Assembly: GCA_021292105.1 (NCBI GenBank)
Contig: CM037860.1
Span: 15,828,698-15,892,697 of the forward strand
Origin: Anadara kagoshimensis
Lineage: Eukaryota > Mollusca > Bivalvia > Arcoida > Arcidae
Direction of reading: 5' to 3'
Length of the DNA stretch: 64,000 nt
This document shows, piece by piece, positions 33,038 through 44,967 of this stretch. A model generated the notes under the pieces. That model was not told the origin of the DNA and searched no databases. It saw nothing but the letters and a program-made list of their open reading frames with translations. Positions within the stretch are counted from its first letter, which is position 1, and the number at the start of each line of letters is the position of its first letter. The translations under genes were made by a program, and so were the position numbers.

Positions 33038-33967
33038 AAAATTAAAATATTGTCCTCTACCAATTTTTAAAAGATTTCTTTAAATATTTCTTTTCATAAT
33101 TGGATTGTGAGGCTTTAAAATTGATTTAAAGCAGTGTAAATCAAAATTTTAGGGTCATATAATGACTACATTTAAAATTAAAAACCAATAATTTTAAATA
33201 AAATCGCTGAAGTAAGTTGTGTCACTCTATCACTTAGTCACCGAGGCGGTCTCGGCAAAGAGGAGTAGAAAATGGTGACACGATCCATCTGGCAATTATT
33301 TGCGCAGTTTGTTTTTCTATATAGAAAGTTGCAAACTTAACAATAACGGTAGCAACCAACAACAAGTAACAACAAACACACCGAACAGGACAACAACAAC
33401 TTCAGCAGTCACTTAAGAGACAAATACACCCCTGTCAACAAGATTGCCGAGTCGTAAGATTTGGCCTTGTGGCCTTGGCCTATACATCTTTTGGTATGCC
33501 ACGCATCGTTTCATGTCGGTTTAGATGTGTGCTTAGTTTGATCTAAATCCACCCATGGACATGTAAAACATGGAGCGGACACAATATTAGGACGGGTGGC
33601 TAAACGGACAGTGTAATCCCTATATAAATATAATCCGCTAAACGTAGGGGTATATGTTTTGAGGTTACCGATTATATTAGATGCATGCATGTTTTATCAT
33701 AATTTGTCCAGTCGGTCACGGCTATATGCTGTCATGCAAATATATTTAGATGTCAGATTTTGGACGGACATTTGGGCATAAATAAAAATAGAGGATCGAG
33801 GTTATCCAAACCAAAATCTTTGTTTTATAGTGATTTTGTTCTATACTGCAAAGTTCTGACCGACACCTATTTGTAAAAAGCCAGCAGTAAACAAGACAAC
33901 CGTGACTTTGCATTTAATACATATGTACATTTACTACCCAATTATTTCTGTAGTATCTTTTTTATAG

Positions 33968-34080
33968 GCCGAACTATCTGCCTCAACGATGGTAAGTTAC
34001 TTTTTGATATTGATTATGCATTTATGATTATGGTAGCAATATCGAAAAGTAGCTTACCATTGAAAGGCAGATACTTCGGC
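33968..34080. repeat. Foldback sequence
   Basis: The left arm 33968-34012 (gccgaactatctgcctca...) is the inverse of 34037-34080 with a few mismatches and a 24-nt loop. Confidence 0.8.
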
Positions 34081-34388
34081 ATAGTCTTTGTATTGCAGTA
34101 CATTGTACATTATTATGACTAAGTAGCCAAGCGCACAGCAGATTTTTGCAACTCCTGAATAGTGCAAGGCATGTTGGTATAATTTAATGCGGCCGTTGTC
34201 CACATTCAGTGGCGACTGGACATCTAGATACATACAGACATTGTAATAGAATTATGCCAATGTAAAGTACAGACTTGTCGAAAGTTAACTGATCAGTGTC
34301 GAATGCGCGCTCATTTCGACCGCTTGTTAGCTCGGCTGCTTTTCGACTGCTACTACCTTCTCAGCCTCTGTCTCTGTCCGTTATCAGT

Positions 34389-34413
34389 GTGATAGATAGA
34401 TAGATAGATAGAT
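34389..34413. repeat. (GATA)n microsatellite
   Basis: Six tandem GATA units. Confidence 0.95.
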
Positions 34414-34481
34414 GTCTTATGGATGTTTTTTTCTTCAGAGCGACACTTCCAATCCGCGGATATTTCTTTTAAAAATTTGTG

Positions 34482-34571
34482 TTGGAATTTTACACGTGGT
34501 TTGCCTGGAATTTTACACGTGATTTGCCTGGAATTTTACACGTGATTTGCCTGGAATTTTACACGTGATTT
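34482..34571 (+). repeat. 23-bp tandem repeat, four copies
   Basis: Unit TGGAATTTTACACGTGATTT plus GCC. The copies are identical except for one GTGG/GTGA difference in the first. Confidence 0.9.
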
Positions 34572-34710
34572 GCTTTTTCTGTATGTTTAGACAACTTCGT
34601 CCACCAGGAAATAACCTATAAAAATATTATTATTTCACAAATAAATGTTTTTCCTCATAGCATCGAGTGACATCATTGCAATATAAATATTTCCTTGTTG
34701 TCTTTGTACA

Positions 34711-34906
34711 GTACAAACCTGTCAAAAGTTTAACAATGAGCAAAACGAAAAGGACACGAAAGTTGCCGATATATAGTTGCCGAAAAGATAGATAACAGCT
34801 GCCGAAAAGCTGTCGGGATATATATGTAGCTAACGACGGGCCGAGATGACCTTCTGATCGGCCGTTATAACCTATAGAAGTGTTAAACTTTTGCCAGGTC
34901 TGTCCC
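34711..34906. mobile_element. Inverted-repeat element with CAAACCTGTCAAAAGTTTAAC ends
   Basis: The left end CAAACCTGTCAAAAGTTTAA is matched by the inverse of the right end GTTAAACTTTTGCCAGGTCT. The interior has several TGCCGAAAAG/GATAG motifs and no coding frame. It lies directly beside the next element. Confidence 0.7.
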
Positions 34907-34908
34907 AG

Positions 34909-35129
34909 GGGCGGATCCAGGATTTTTTTAAAGGGAGGGTGAGAATTTTATCAATGCTAGGTGCGAGCGCCGAAGGCGCGAGCTCCAGAGACGAGGGGTA
35001 CAGGGCAGAGCCCCGATGGGGGCCAAGATAATAATTTTTAATTAGTCAATATCTCTCTATCTCTTTTTTAAAATTTTTCAAAGGGGGGGGGTTGCAACCC
35101 CCGCAACCCCCCCTTAAATCCGCCACTGT
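34909..35129. mobile_element. MITE with CAGGGGCGGATCCAGG / TAAATCCGCCACTG ends
   Basis: Starts CAGGGGCGGATCCAGGATTT and ends CCTTAAATCCGCCACTG, imperfect inverted repeats. Inside are a GC-rich hairpin (GCGAGCGCCGAAGGCGCGAGC) and complementary G- and C-runs near the right end. Elements with these ends are common in invertebrate and fish genomes (family knowledge, not checked here). Confidence 0.75.
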
Positions 35130-35793
35130 GTTCTGTGTCTAGACTGTAGACTACGAAGGCCTTTTTATGCCCAGCAAAAACTTTGGGGACATATTAATTC
35201 AGTCCTGTTTGTTTTTCAGTCTTGTTAAGAATATATGACTTGTCTGGTTATCCTGTCACGACCTTCAGTTTAAGAAGTAGACTTTATACTTAGTAGAATG
35301 TTGAGCACAAAATCATGGTGTGCATGAGCAATATATTTTGTTTTGATTTATTTTGTGTGAAATATTGTTTAAAAAGATAGTTGGACTAGTGGATATCAGA
35401 ACTTTTCACCGGATACGTTTCATTTCCACTTGAGTTACATGCTGAATTCGGTGGTTTTCCGGTGGCACATCGGTTTGTTCCACAATCTCAGAAATAATTG
35501 AAATAACATTGACTGTGGCGTAAAATAACATAATACCGTCACTTTTCTATCAAATATATTACCAAGGCAACAATTACACTTTAACCATTATTTACTTGGA
35601 CTCACAAACCAAACGGTCTCATGAAACAAAAATCATAACCACAGTTCAATGACGATCTATATATTTTTTTCAAATTCAAATAAATATTATATGCAAAAGA
35701 AAAAGGAGGTAATAAAAAGATTAATTTGATTTTTTCTTGAAATTACAGTCTACATTATTTGCGAATGATTAGTAAATTGAACCTAACTGTATT

Positions 35794-35850
35794 GTCATGT
35801 GCTACTTTTGAATTTTTATGAAATAATATTATTCAAAAGTAGCACATGAC
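35794..35850. repeat. Mini-foldback, copy 1
   Basis: Perfect 20-bp arms GTCATGTGCTACTTTTGAAT / ATTCAAAAGTAGCACATGAC around a 17-nt loop. A second copy is at 37695-37750. Confidence 0.9.
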
Positions 35851-36434
35851 AGTAATATAAACTTTATATTAATACGTATAAAAATGTATGTCTATAACAT
35901 GTAGAACATTTATATTTTTATCATTATGATCATGTTTATAGAAAATTTATGTTTAAAACAGGGTATTCTATTGAAGGCTTAGATTTCAAAATGTTATGCA
36001 CTTGCGTGATCAACGAGAGATCAAGAGAGCATGTCATGTTCAAATGTTATAATGACAATAATTGGTCCAGATGAAAGATACAATGCATTATTTCGTCAAT
36101 TGAATGTGTATCTAGTATTTTTCAGTTGTTACCATTAATAGTAACGATCATTTTGTACGCCCTACAGAATACACACACCAAATTTTGTTTACTGGTCCAG
36201 TGTGGATGCATGCAATCAATTGTGGTCGATTTTTCTGTACATTATGACACCTTAAAGCTTCCATACTTTATACGTATTAATACTGTAACCTAATACGCTT
36301 AAAGGAAATTATATGTACCCGACTAGCTGTTTTATTTACTTTCGTATTTAAATATACACATAAAATCAGATGTAAATATTTATAATTTATGGTTATCTAG
36401 TAAAGTATAGAGGTTACAATTATATTAGACAACT

Positions 36435-36770
36435 GTCACAATTAAGGTTGGTTGGTTGGTTGAATGTTGCTTAACGTCGCATCAGCAATTTTTCAGCTAT
36501 TCGCGACGAGAACTATTTAATTAATCTCTATGGATTAATCTATGAACAATTTTGTGTATGCATGTGAAGTGCGAGGGTGTTGTATGGTCTGCCTTGTACT
36601 AGCGCGCACTCAGGGCGACTTTACCGTGCTAGCTCACAGAGTCAGTACGCCGCAGACAAGCGTACCACTCCCCAAGTCCATTATACTGATACCAGGTGAA
36701 TCAGTGAAGGCCAACGGCAAGGAAAATTCACTTTCCCACATGTGGTCCGAGCGGGTGTCACAATTAAGGA
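36435..36770 (+). repeat. Dispersed repeat family Q, copy 1
   Basis: Blocks GGTTGGTTGAATGTTGCTTA, ACGTCGCATCAGCAATTTTT, TCAGTACGCCGCAGACAAGC, GGAAAATTCACTTTCCCACA, TGTGGTCCGAGCGGGTGTCA. The same series runs inverted at 43640-44000. The open frames at 36542-36855 are inside it and are mirrored by a frame in the other copy, so they are repeat-borne. Confidence 0.75.
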
Positions 36771-36850
36771 CATTTAGATAGCTCAGCTGGTAGAACATTT
36801 GCTCCATAAAAAGCAGGGCAAGGGTTCGAACTCTGGTCTGGTTTGACATA
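36771..36850 (+). repeat. tRNA-like sequence (SINE head or tRNA pseudogene)
   Basis: TTAGATAGCTCAGCTGGTAG is A-box-like and AAGGGTTCGAACTCTGGTC is B-box-like, about 33 nt apart as in a tRNA. The anticodon loop would read CCATAAA, with C instead of the invariant T33, and acceptor-stem pairing is poor, so a working tRNA is unlikely. It is directly attached to repeat Q. Confidence 0.55.
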
Positions 36851-37578
36851 CACATTAAATCCTGCTGTCTGATTTCTGCAAAATATCAATTTAAAAATTG
36901 GCTGCTTGAATTAATCTTTATTTCCCAAATAAAAACATTGTGACACCGGGGTGGAGACGCCACCAGCTTTAAACGTTTGTAGGAATTTACACTTAGCACT
37001 GCCTAATGGATAATGAAGTCTCTTTTTCATGAAACGACTACTATGTCTGGGGTCATAGTTTTTAAAGTCTCTCTTTCATACACATTTCCAAGTCGAAACC
37101 CTTCGGGATCGAACTTGAGACCGTTCACACAGGGAACCAAGCACCCTACCATAACTGTCATTACAAACGGCGAACCTGCAGCTTTATTTTACTTGTATTT
37201 ATTTATTTACTCATTCATCAAGTAGCAATTACCTTTGTTTGGGAATCGAACCCATGACCCGTTGGTAGTAAAATCAATATCACCAATATAGAAAATAGTT
37301 TTATCTTCTTACCAGTCAGTTTACCGTTTGTGAAGAGTGGATATGAGAATATGACGTACGTATTACGTAAACAAGCTTTTCGTTAGGATTTTTTTGGACA
37401 AAATTCAATTAATACATATAAATTACTTATGAACTATTCCAAACATGTGGTTATCTCCGTAAATACAATAACTGGCTTACTGTGATTTACTATCATGATG
37501 ATAAGGTTGCGAGTTGTAAATAAACTGTCATAACTTACGATCTATGAGATCTAACATACACACATGATATAGCAGTAC

Positions 37579-37581
37579 AGA

Positions 37582-37660
<79 letters not shown>
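37579..37660. repeat. Compound (GA)n(GT)n(GA)n microsatellite
   Basis: A GA run with one interruption, then about 19 GT units, then GA again. Confidence 0.95.
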
Positions 37661-37694
37661 CTAAATATGACATGCAACCGATGTATATCATTGT

Positions 37695-37750
37695 GTCAAG
37701 TGCTACTTTTGAATTTTTATGAAATAATACATTCAAAAGTAGCACATGAC
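37695..37750. repeat. Mini-foldback, copy 2
   Basis: Same arms as 35794-35850 with one mismatch in the left arm (AAG for ATG) and a nearly identical loop (TTTTATGAAATAATAC). Confidence 0.9.
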
Positions 37751-39068
37751 AATTGTTTGCTCTTGTGAGGTCCATGACCACACCGATAGCCTAGCTGATA
37801 GAGTGGTCGTTTTGCATGTGGTAGATCGTGATACGTTAAAGAGCCCTCCCTGCACATTGTCCTGGGCGCAACTGCAAAGGTAACTTGAAATTTCTGTCAC
37901 TTCGTCTACAGCTGTGTATGTCTCGATATAAGTGAGAAAAAATTGGCTGTGATAAAAAAAAACATTCAATCAATCTTGTAAATCATGTGTTTGAACATTA
38001 TCGTATGTGATTTAGCTATGATATTCATTTCAGTCAGATTAGGGTGCGTCTGTGTCCAACTTTTCGTAGTTTCCATTATTACCTTTGTGTACTTTTTTAG
38101 GATTTAGTGTTTTCATTCCTGGTGTGCAGTATATAAAGATAATTTAAATTATTTAAAAATATATACAATAATCATTTGCTTAGCATCGGACACGATTGCT
38201 GCAATACACGAAATGAAATGCAATATAAAATGTATATGCACATATAATATGTCACATATAATATTGTATATCATTCGAGTTCCAAACTAATTTATTTATT
38301 TACTTAATATTTCATCGATAGCCACTTTGCATAATTTGTTTGTCGCCAGGAAAAATTGATAAATTACTTGTTATAAGAAAACTAATCCCCTCTCTGTCTG
38401 CCACTTAAGCCATTAAATAGCCTTGTTATCGACACATGTACTTGTGTATTCAGTGACATGTGCAGGATGTGCACCTAACCATGCAACTAATACACGTCTT
38501 TTAATTCACATTTCATGCAGCTTTAACGCACATTTTCTTCTTTTTTTAACTCTACATTAAAATTAAAAAAATACAAGAATAAAAGTTGGTTTAAAATCTT
38601 TTCTTATTCACACTGAAATAAGATGACACGATTAGGTGACTTTGGTGCATGTTACAATATTTGTACAAACATCTTTTAAACTACTTACCTGGGGAATTTT
38701 TACCTGTGTAAAATATCGGTCAGGCATACTCCACAAAGAAACGAGTTAAAAACAATAAAATAATTCCTCTCCAGTTATCAAAATTATTTTCACGTAAAAT
38801 ATGATAATTGAACTAACATGTTCCAATATAACTTGGTTCAGAAGTATTTTTAAATTTCAATATATTCAGTGATTTAGTGAGTTAATTATCCTATGTATGT
38901 GTGGTTCATCTAAGCGTCGTCATGCCTGTTGTGTTGCGTAGGACGATACGTATTTAAACTTCAGGCTTATCGATTTTGGGTTTTCCGATTTGTCATAATG
39001 CCTTCACATCATGAAACGCGTTAGGGTTATTTATAATGTATATTAAGGTTTTAGGTAGTATTTATATT

Positions 39069-39069
<1 letters not shown>

Positions 39070-39105
<36 letters not shown>
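39070..39105. repeat. (CA)n microsatellite
   Basis: About 17 CA units. From 37980 to 40470 I otherwise see no gene or repeat structure. Confidence 0.95.
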
Positions 39106-39109
<4 letters not shown>

Positions 39110-40478
39110 AATATTTATGATATATGGGGCTCCGTAAATAGTTCACATTATTTTTATGTTTAGAGAGCATAAAGAATTGATGTTGTTTTCAGTGTTAACA
39201 TACCAAACTGACACCTAGGAATCTGTACTGGTAAATAACAGAATACAGTAACCTGGACTAGCTGCCTTGGTTTCTAATAACGAATAAGCCCAAATTATTA
39301 TTATTATTTGCAATACGCCTTGATTAACTTTTTGTTTTATAAAAGTGTAAGTCGGAAAATGCATTGTCAAAAGAGCACAGGACCTTTGATTTTTAAAACG
39401 GGATATTAAGGGTTGATCGGTAATTTGACATAACGAATTAATCATTTCATATATATATATATATATTATACGAATTAGTAATTCGAAGTAATAAATAAAG
39501 TACACTGGATTTCGCAAATACAAATTAAAGTAAACTTAAGATAAGCATTACATTCCAAATGAAACTCGTCGGCCTTCGTTAAAAAGTAGATTCTAAGTGC
39601 TTGAGGATAAGGGTCTGTTTGCTAGGTACAACAGTTTCGAGCTGATCAACGCTTGAGTAGGCGACTGGTGATGAAACTTCTAAAAATTCAACAAAATAAT
39701 CCAAACACCAAATGCAAAACAATGAATGGAAGGACAACGCGAGTATTATTATTTCTCTTTGAATCCACGTTTTTATTGAATTCGTATTAGTTGTGCAGTG
39801 GAGCTAATGCTTAAACAAAAATACCTCTACCACTACTCTGAGCATGGTTACGCATTAACCATAACCACAATCTAGGTTAGGTTCGGCCCCGGTTGGTCGC
39901 GAGACATTTTTGGTCGAGTACGGTACCAGTAAAACGAAGGTCAAGATCAATCAGCTTCACAAACTAAAATGGGTTTCGTTTTTTGTATGCTTTATATTAA
40001 AGAGGTATGGCGGGTTTGATAGGCGCTTTTCACATTGCCCCCTGCTTGAATGGATGAATGACGTAACGGTGTATTTTTAAACACCTGAGGATTTCGAGTT
40101 CTATTATTAGACCAGGTCTATGAAAAACAAGCGCTTCGTTTGTGTAAACTTGTTTTTCCTTGAAGAGACGAAGATGTTGAACAAACCTTAACATCCATAA
40201 TCTTCATTCTTCATCTTTATACAATAAACAGAAAAACTTGAACAATAAAGTATTAACTTACATCACGCTTCACTAAGAATTCACGGGTGATGTGTGTAGA
40301 TTAATCACGGTTAAGTGTATAAAAATGTAACCTGGATTGATCTGCTAGAAGTGTTTTGAAAGAAGATAACGCTCATTTTTAAAAACTTAATATTTGTAAA
40401 GGAAAATTTTTACAATAGTATTTTATAAAGATAAAAATTTAAAAAAAATAAGAAGAAGAAGAATAAATAAAAAGATAT

Positions 40479-40555
40479 CCCAGATGAGATTCGAACCCAT
40501 ACCGTACAGGTTGCAAAGCGTCCTCTCTACCCACTGAGCTAACCACAGCAGTTAG
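40479..40555 (-). repeat. tRNA-like sequence on the minus strand
   Basis: The minus strand reads GGTTAGCTCAGTGGGTAGAG (A box), TTTGCAA as a loop with TGC, then GGTATGGGTTCGAATCTCAT (B box). It looks like a tRNA-Ala(TGC) relative, but the anticodon stem does not pair well, so it is more likely a SINE head or pseudogene than a functional gene. Confidence 0.5.
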
Positions 40556-41384
40556 TTCCAGCCGTGTTAAAATACAACATCACTTATATGTGCAGTGGTC
40601 AGTTTTAATTTTCCCTAATTTTCAAAAATTGACCATTTTCTCCTAAGAGGACCAATTTTTTGAAAACTCGTAATGATTGCATTTTGAAAATATTTTCAGA
40701 AACACGTAAAAAAATGGTCTTCCGAGGAGAACACTTTGATAATAATTATCAAAGACGGGGAAACCCCTTCATTTTTCATATTTTAGCATAAATGAGCACA
40801 AAGATGAGCTTATTAAGAAAACTACCAGTAAAATATACCTTTGTATGAGCCAAAATCTGAAAGTCCACATAAAATACTGCTGCTTTATTATTTAAGTGCG
40901 AGAATATTTAGACTTTTATTTTTCAAAAACCAAAACGGTCCATTTAGGACAAAATCTCATCAAACCCGCCATACCTCTTTCAAGCTTCTATGCCTTTCTT
41001 TCTGTTCATGTTAAGAAAATGTATAAATACTGTTTTAAGTTATTGTGACCTCGAATGAAGTTAAAGGAAGATCAGCTTCTTAAACTTGGTAGAGCGCCAC
41101 GTTTCAAATTATGTGTTTCCAGCATATATATACTATTTCATGTGATTGGTCAACGTCAACAAGGTTTCAGCTTAATTTCTATAAATGGAGTTCCAATACT
41201 TGTAAGACTTATGGTTCAACACAAGGTCAACCAGTTTCAACAACTTAGTGGCAGACATCTTTAGCTGTAAAGTTCCCTCAACATTGGTTGATTCTGGAAA
41301 ATAAGCCGTTTAAGTGAAATTTTGCAGAAAGACCACAAACGACCAAACGACGCTAAAAAGTTAGCTCACCCTAAGCAGCAGCTC

Positions 41385-41600
41385 AGACGATTGGTTGATT
41401 GAATAGGCCTTTGTTCCAAGTCAAGAATATTTCACTTATAATGAAACGTCACCAGCTATAGGTGAAGTAACATTTTTTTACCTTTGCAGTGCGCTCAGGG
41501 CAATGTGCCGGGGAGGGTTCTGTAATGCACCACACGTCGTGAAATGAGACACCAGTTTTCAAGGTATCTTTCGAAGTACCCTGCTCGAATGAACTAATGA
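41385..41600 (+). repeat. SINE-like element
   Basis: AAGTCAAGAATATTTCACTT, AACGTCACCAGCTATAGGTG, GCAGTGCGCTCAGGGCAATG, GACACCAGTTTTCAAGGTAT: same family as 27548-27840. Confidence 0.65.
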
Positions 41601-41999
41601 TAACTTGCTATACGGCTGTGCTATGCAGCTCTAGGAGAAAGTATTAAAATGTGATTTAAATGTGTTATCTTTGGCAACAGATGGTTGCAATTAATTACAA
41701 AGAAACTACATTATATGCCATACACATACAGCTGCGGTTTAACTATTGTACAAAAGACAACTTCATAGCCGTGTCCTTACCTGTATTTGCTGTAAGTCAG
41801 CATAAATTGATAACGTTGCTGAAATTTGTTTACAATGCACTGCTAGACCAGCTCTTAACTAGTCGCATCAATTTAATCACTCATTAACAGTTTGAAAACA
41901 TTTGTGCATAAAGGATCGCATATTATCTGAACTTTTCAAATGTTCATGTTAAAACAAGTCAACAGAACGCCAAAATCAAGGTTGAGTGGTCAATAAATG

Positions 42000-42965
42000 A
42001 AATTCAATATATTATATTAAAATGTTCATTAGGCCAATACCTACAATATTCTAATACATGTAATATACATGCCTATACAAAAAGTTTACAGTTTTTGAGA
42101 TAATTAACCATTTAAGTATTTGTTCGTGTCTATGACCTTGACCTATGACCTTCATTCATATATCAAAATGATTGTTAGGCCAATACCTACAATATTCCAA
42201 TATATATGCCTATACAAAAAGTTTATGAGATAATTAACCATTTCAGTAATTGTTTGCATCTATGACCTTGACCTTTGAACCTATGACCTTCATTCATATA
42301 TCAAAATGATCGTTGTGCAAATGCCTACAATATTTTCAGATAAATGCCGATACAAAAGTTTATAGTTTTTGAGATAATTAACAATTTAAGTATAAGTTCG
42401 CATCTATGACCTTGACCTTTGAACCTATGACCTTCATTCATATATCAATATGATCGTTGTGCAAAGCCTACAATATTCTAATATACATGCCTATACATAA
42501 ATTTATAGTTTATGAGATAATTACCCATTCCAGTGTTCGTTTGCATATATAACCTTGAACTTATATGACCTTCATTCATATATCAAAACAATCGTTGTGC
42601 AAATGCCTACAATATTCTAATATAATGCTATACAAAAAGTTATAGTTTTTGAAATAATTAACCATATAAGTATTTGTTCACCTCTATGACTTGACCTTTG
42701 AACCTATGACCTTCATTCATATATCAAAATGACCATTGTGCAAATGCCTACAATATTCTAATATACATGCCTATTCAAACGTTTTTGAGAAATTAACCGT
42801 TTAAGTATTCATTTGCGTCTATGACCTTGACCATTGAACCTATGACCTTTATTCATATATCAAAATGATCGTTAGGCTACAATATTCCAATATACATGCT
42901 TATACAAAAAGTTATAGTTTTGAGATAATTAATAATTTCAGTATTCGTTTGCATCTATGACCTTT
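42000..42965 (+). repeat. Tandem array of an about 150-bp unit containing TGACCTTGACCTTTGAACC
   Basis: The unit contains CTATGACCTTGACCTTTGAA, CCTATGACCTTCATTCATAT, ATCAAAATGATCGTTGTGCA, GCCTACAATATTCTAATATA, CATGCCTATACAAAAAGTTT and GAGATAATTAACCATTT. About six copies. The same unit occurs inside the bivalve-type elements at 47292-48680, 51884-52860 (inverted) and 59584-61395, so this is probably an element remnant. Confidence 0.85.
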
Positions 42966-43639
42966 TTGGCAGCAAGCATCCACTAGTCATTTCGATGTTC
43001 CCATTGGGGATTTGCAGAACCCCTACAAGTCCCACTGGTAAAAGAAATCAGACAAAATATAGTTAGTACATGTATACTCTGCTCGTTAGTCTTGTAATAT
43101 CTCTTGGTTTTTTTTCTAGGTAAACAACTACATTGCCTTTATTATTTTTTTTACAGACAATGAGCCCATTTCCATAATCATGAGATCAAGTCATTTGCTC
43201 AAGTTTGACATTTTCTAGTGAAAAATAGAAGTCTTGGCCTTTTTAGTTGAGACAGTAAAAGGACACTTAACACAACCTTTTAGCAATTGGACATAGTGGC
43301 CCAGTGAGAATGGAAACTGCCACCATTCAAAGCTGTCATATTATGGATATGCATATGGTTGTATCTCTGTTCAAATGTCACCAGTTGGAGTTCAAGGCTG
43401 GCTGTACTTGGTGAATGTATTGTTTCCATTAAAAATATTCTGAGGTTACATAGCGGCTGCATCCTATAGTACAGTGCAGATTATAACTATCATTCTATTA
43501 GGGGTTACTTTTGCACTATAATTTCCCCAAAAATTCACCATGTACACTCAAAGGGGGATAATCTAATTAGGAAAAGTGTAAAGTGTACACCTTGCTGTGT
43601 ATTATGCCAGAATATAGGGTAGATGGATATTATAAAGTC

Positions 43640-44000
43640 GAGGCCGCGGTAGCCAAATGAATAAGATGTCAGTCTACAAATCCAGGGTCTCTCACCACTG
43701 TGAGTTTAGAGTGCCACTCGGACCACATATGGGAAAGTGAATTTTCCTTGCTGTTGGCCTTTACTGGTTCACCGGGTGTCAGTATAATGTAGCTTGGGGA
43801 GTAGTACGCTTGTCTGCAGCATACTGACTTGGTGAGCAAGCACCTTAGCACCTGAGTGTGTGCGGTACAAAGAAGACCATATAACGCACTCACCTTCAAA
43901 TGCATACATGAACTTGTTCATAGATTAATAAAATAGTTTTCGTCGCAAATACCTGAAAAAATTGCTGATGCGACTTTAAGCAACATTCAACCAACCATTA
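43640..44000 (-). repeat. Dispersed repeat family Q, copy 2 (inverted)
   Basis: Inverse of the blocks at 36435-36770: CGGACCACATATGGGAAAGT, GAATTTTCCTTGCTGTTGGC, GTACGCTTGTCTGCAGCATA, AAATTGCTGATGCGACTTTA, AGCAACATTCAACCAACC. Confidence 0.75.
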
Positions 44001-44416
44001 TAAAGTCAATCTTAAGTTACCATTCCAAAGCTGTTATTATAATATACTAACACTAATGTGTATGAAGACACAAGTCGGTTGCAAATACAATGTAGTTATT
44101 TTATGTTGAATCTAAAGACAAAATGTTGTATGAATTATGTTCTTGTAGAATATGGTGTGGAGTAATGGTATTTTACAACCTCATCAAGATCATTTCACTA
44201 GCAATAATTTGGCAATCAGGTTGCCAAACTTTCACAAAGCATTTCTTTGATCTCTTACCCCTCAAGTTGAGATTTTTCTCTTCACTTAAAGCAGATACAG
44301 CTTCTATCTACAAATATTCGATATTAGTAAGCAAAATGCATTATGCTCTAGAACATGGCATAGGCTTCCAAAGCAAAAATTTAAACTAAAACATTTAAAT
44401 AATTTATGATGAATGT

Positions 44417-44422
44417 TTTATT
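44417..44422 (-). terminator. Possible PPM1G polyadenylation signal
   Basis: AATAAA on the minus strand (TTTATT on plus), about 250 nt beyond the stop codon at 44674-44676. Other A/T-rich hexamers lie nearby, so the true site is uncertain. Confidence 0.35.
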
Positions 44423-44673
44423 TCTGATGGATGTGTATGTTACCAATATGACAACAATTTCTGTACCTAGTTTGTATGAATAATGAACAAATAAGTATGA
44501 CAACAAAAATATTCATCATGCTCTGTGTATAATGAAGGTGTCAATAATGCTTTAAAAATCCACTTTTTATAAAATAATCTACAAAGTTCTGTCTCTTCAT
44601 CTTTTTATAGTAACTGTAATTCATAACAATATATCCCAAAACAAAAGAACAACTAAAACTTTAAAGCATGGTC

Positions 44674-44967
44674 TTAAGTTCCGACTTCTTCTTTAGATTT
44701 TAAGTCATTCTGCACAGCGTTTTCCATCAAGGACTCAGATGTCGACTCTAACTTAGCCCGTTTTTCTGGTGGCTGATCAGTCTCACATGAAGGTTCTCTT
44801 TTTGTAGCTGTCTTGTCCATCTCACATTCTTTAGTGTCTTGTGTAGAGTCTGTGTTACTTAATATGTTATTATTCCAAAGCTGTTCAAATGTTACAACAA
44901 TACAGGTCATATTATCACATCCTGTACCGTCTCCCATTGTGTTTGGAGCTAAACAATAGTCAAAGAT
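44674..44967 (-). CDS. PPM1G: PPM1G last coding exon
   Basis: The acceptor is TTATTTGTAG|ATC; it runs 98 codons to the stop at 44674-44676. It starts [10 protein letters not shown], then [14 protein letters not shown] (final metal-binding motif and strand), followed by a polar tail with P-P-E-K-R-A-K-L-E, a possible nuclear signal. It is separated from the previous exon by a 12.2-kb intron filled with repeats. Confidence 0.93.
   Translation of the reverse strand: MFDYCLAPNTMGDGTGCDNMTCIVVTFEQLWNNNILSNTDSTQDTKECEMDKTATKREPSCETDQPPEKRAKLESTSESLMENAVQNDLKSKEEVGT

Larger units (their letters stand above)
31334..44416. other. Intergenic interval between the receptor and PPM1G
   Basis: No exon with recognisable protein similarity and credible splice sites was found on either strand in these 13 kb. 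Contents are the microsatellites, foldbacks, SINE-like pieces, tRNA-like sequences and repeats listed separately. Promoter elements for the receptor should lie in the first few kb to the right of 31333, but none could be assigned. Confidence 0.6.

Noticed and set aside
37551-37781. 76-residue frame with His-Thr and Leu-Ser runs
   Set aside because: It is translation of the compound GA/GT microsatellite.
40479-40555. Functional tRNA-Ala(TGC) gene on the minus strand
   Set aside because: A and B boxes are good, but the anticodon stem does not pair. Kept only as a tRNA-like repeat.
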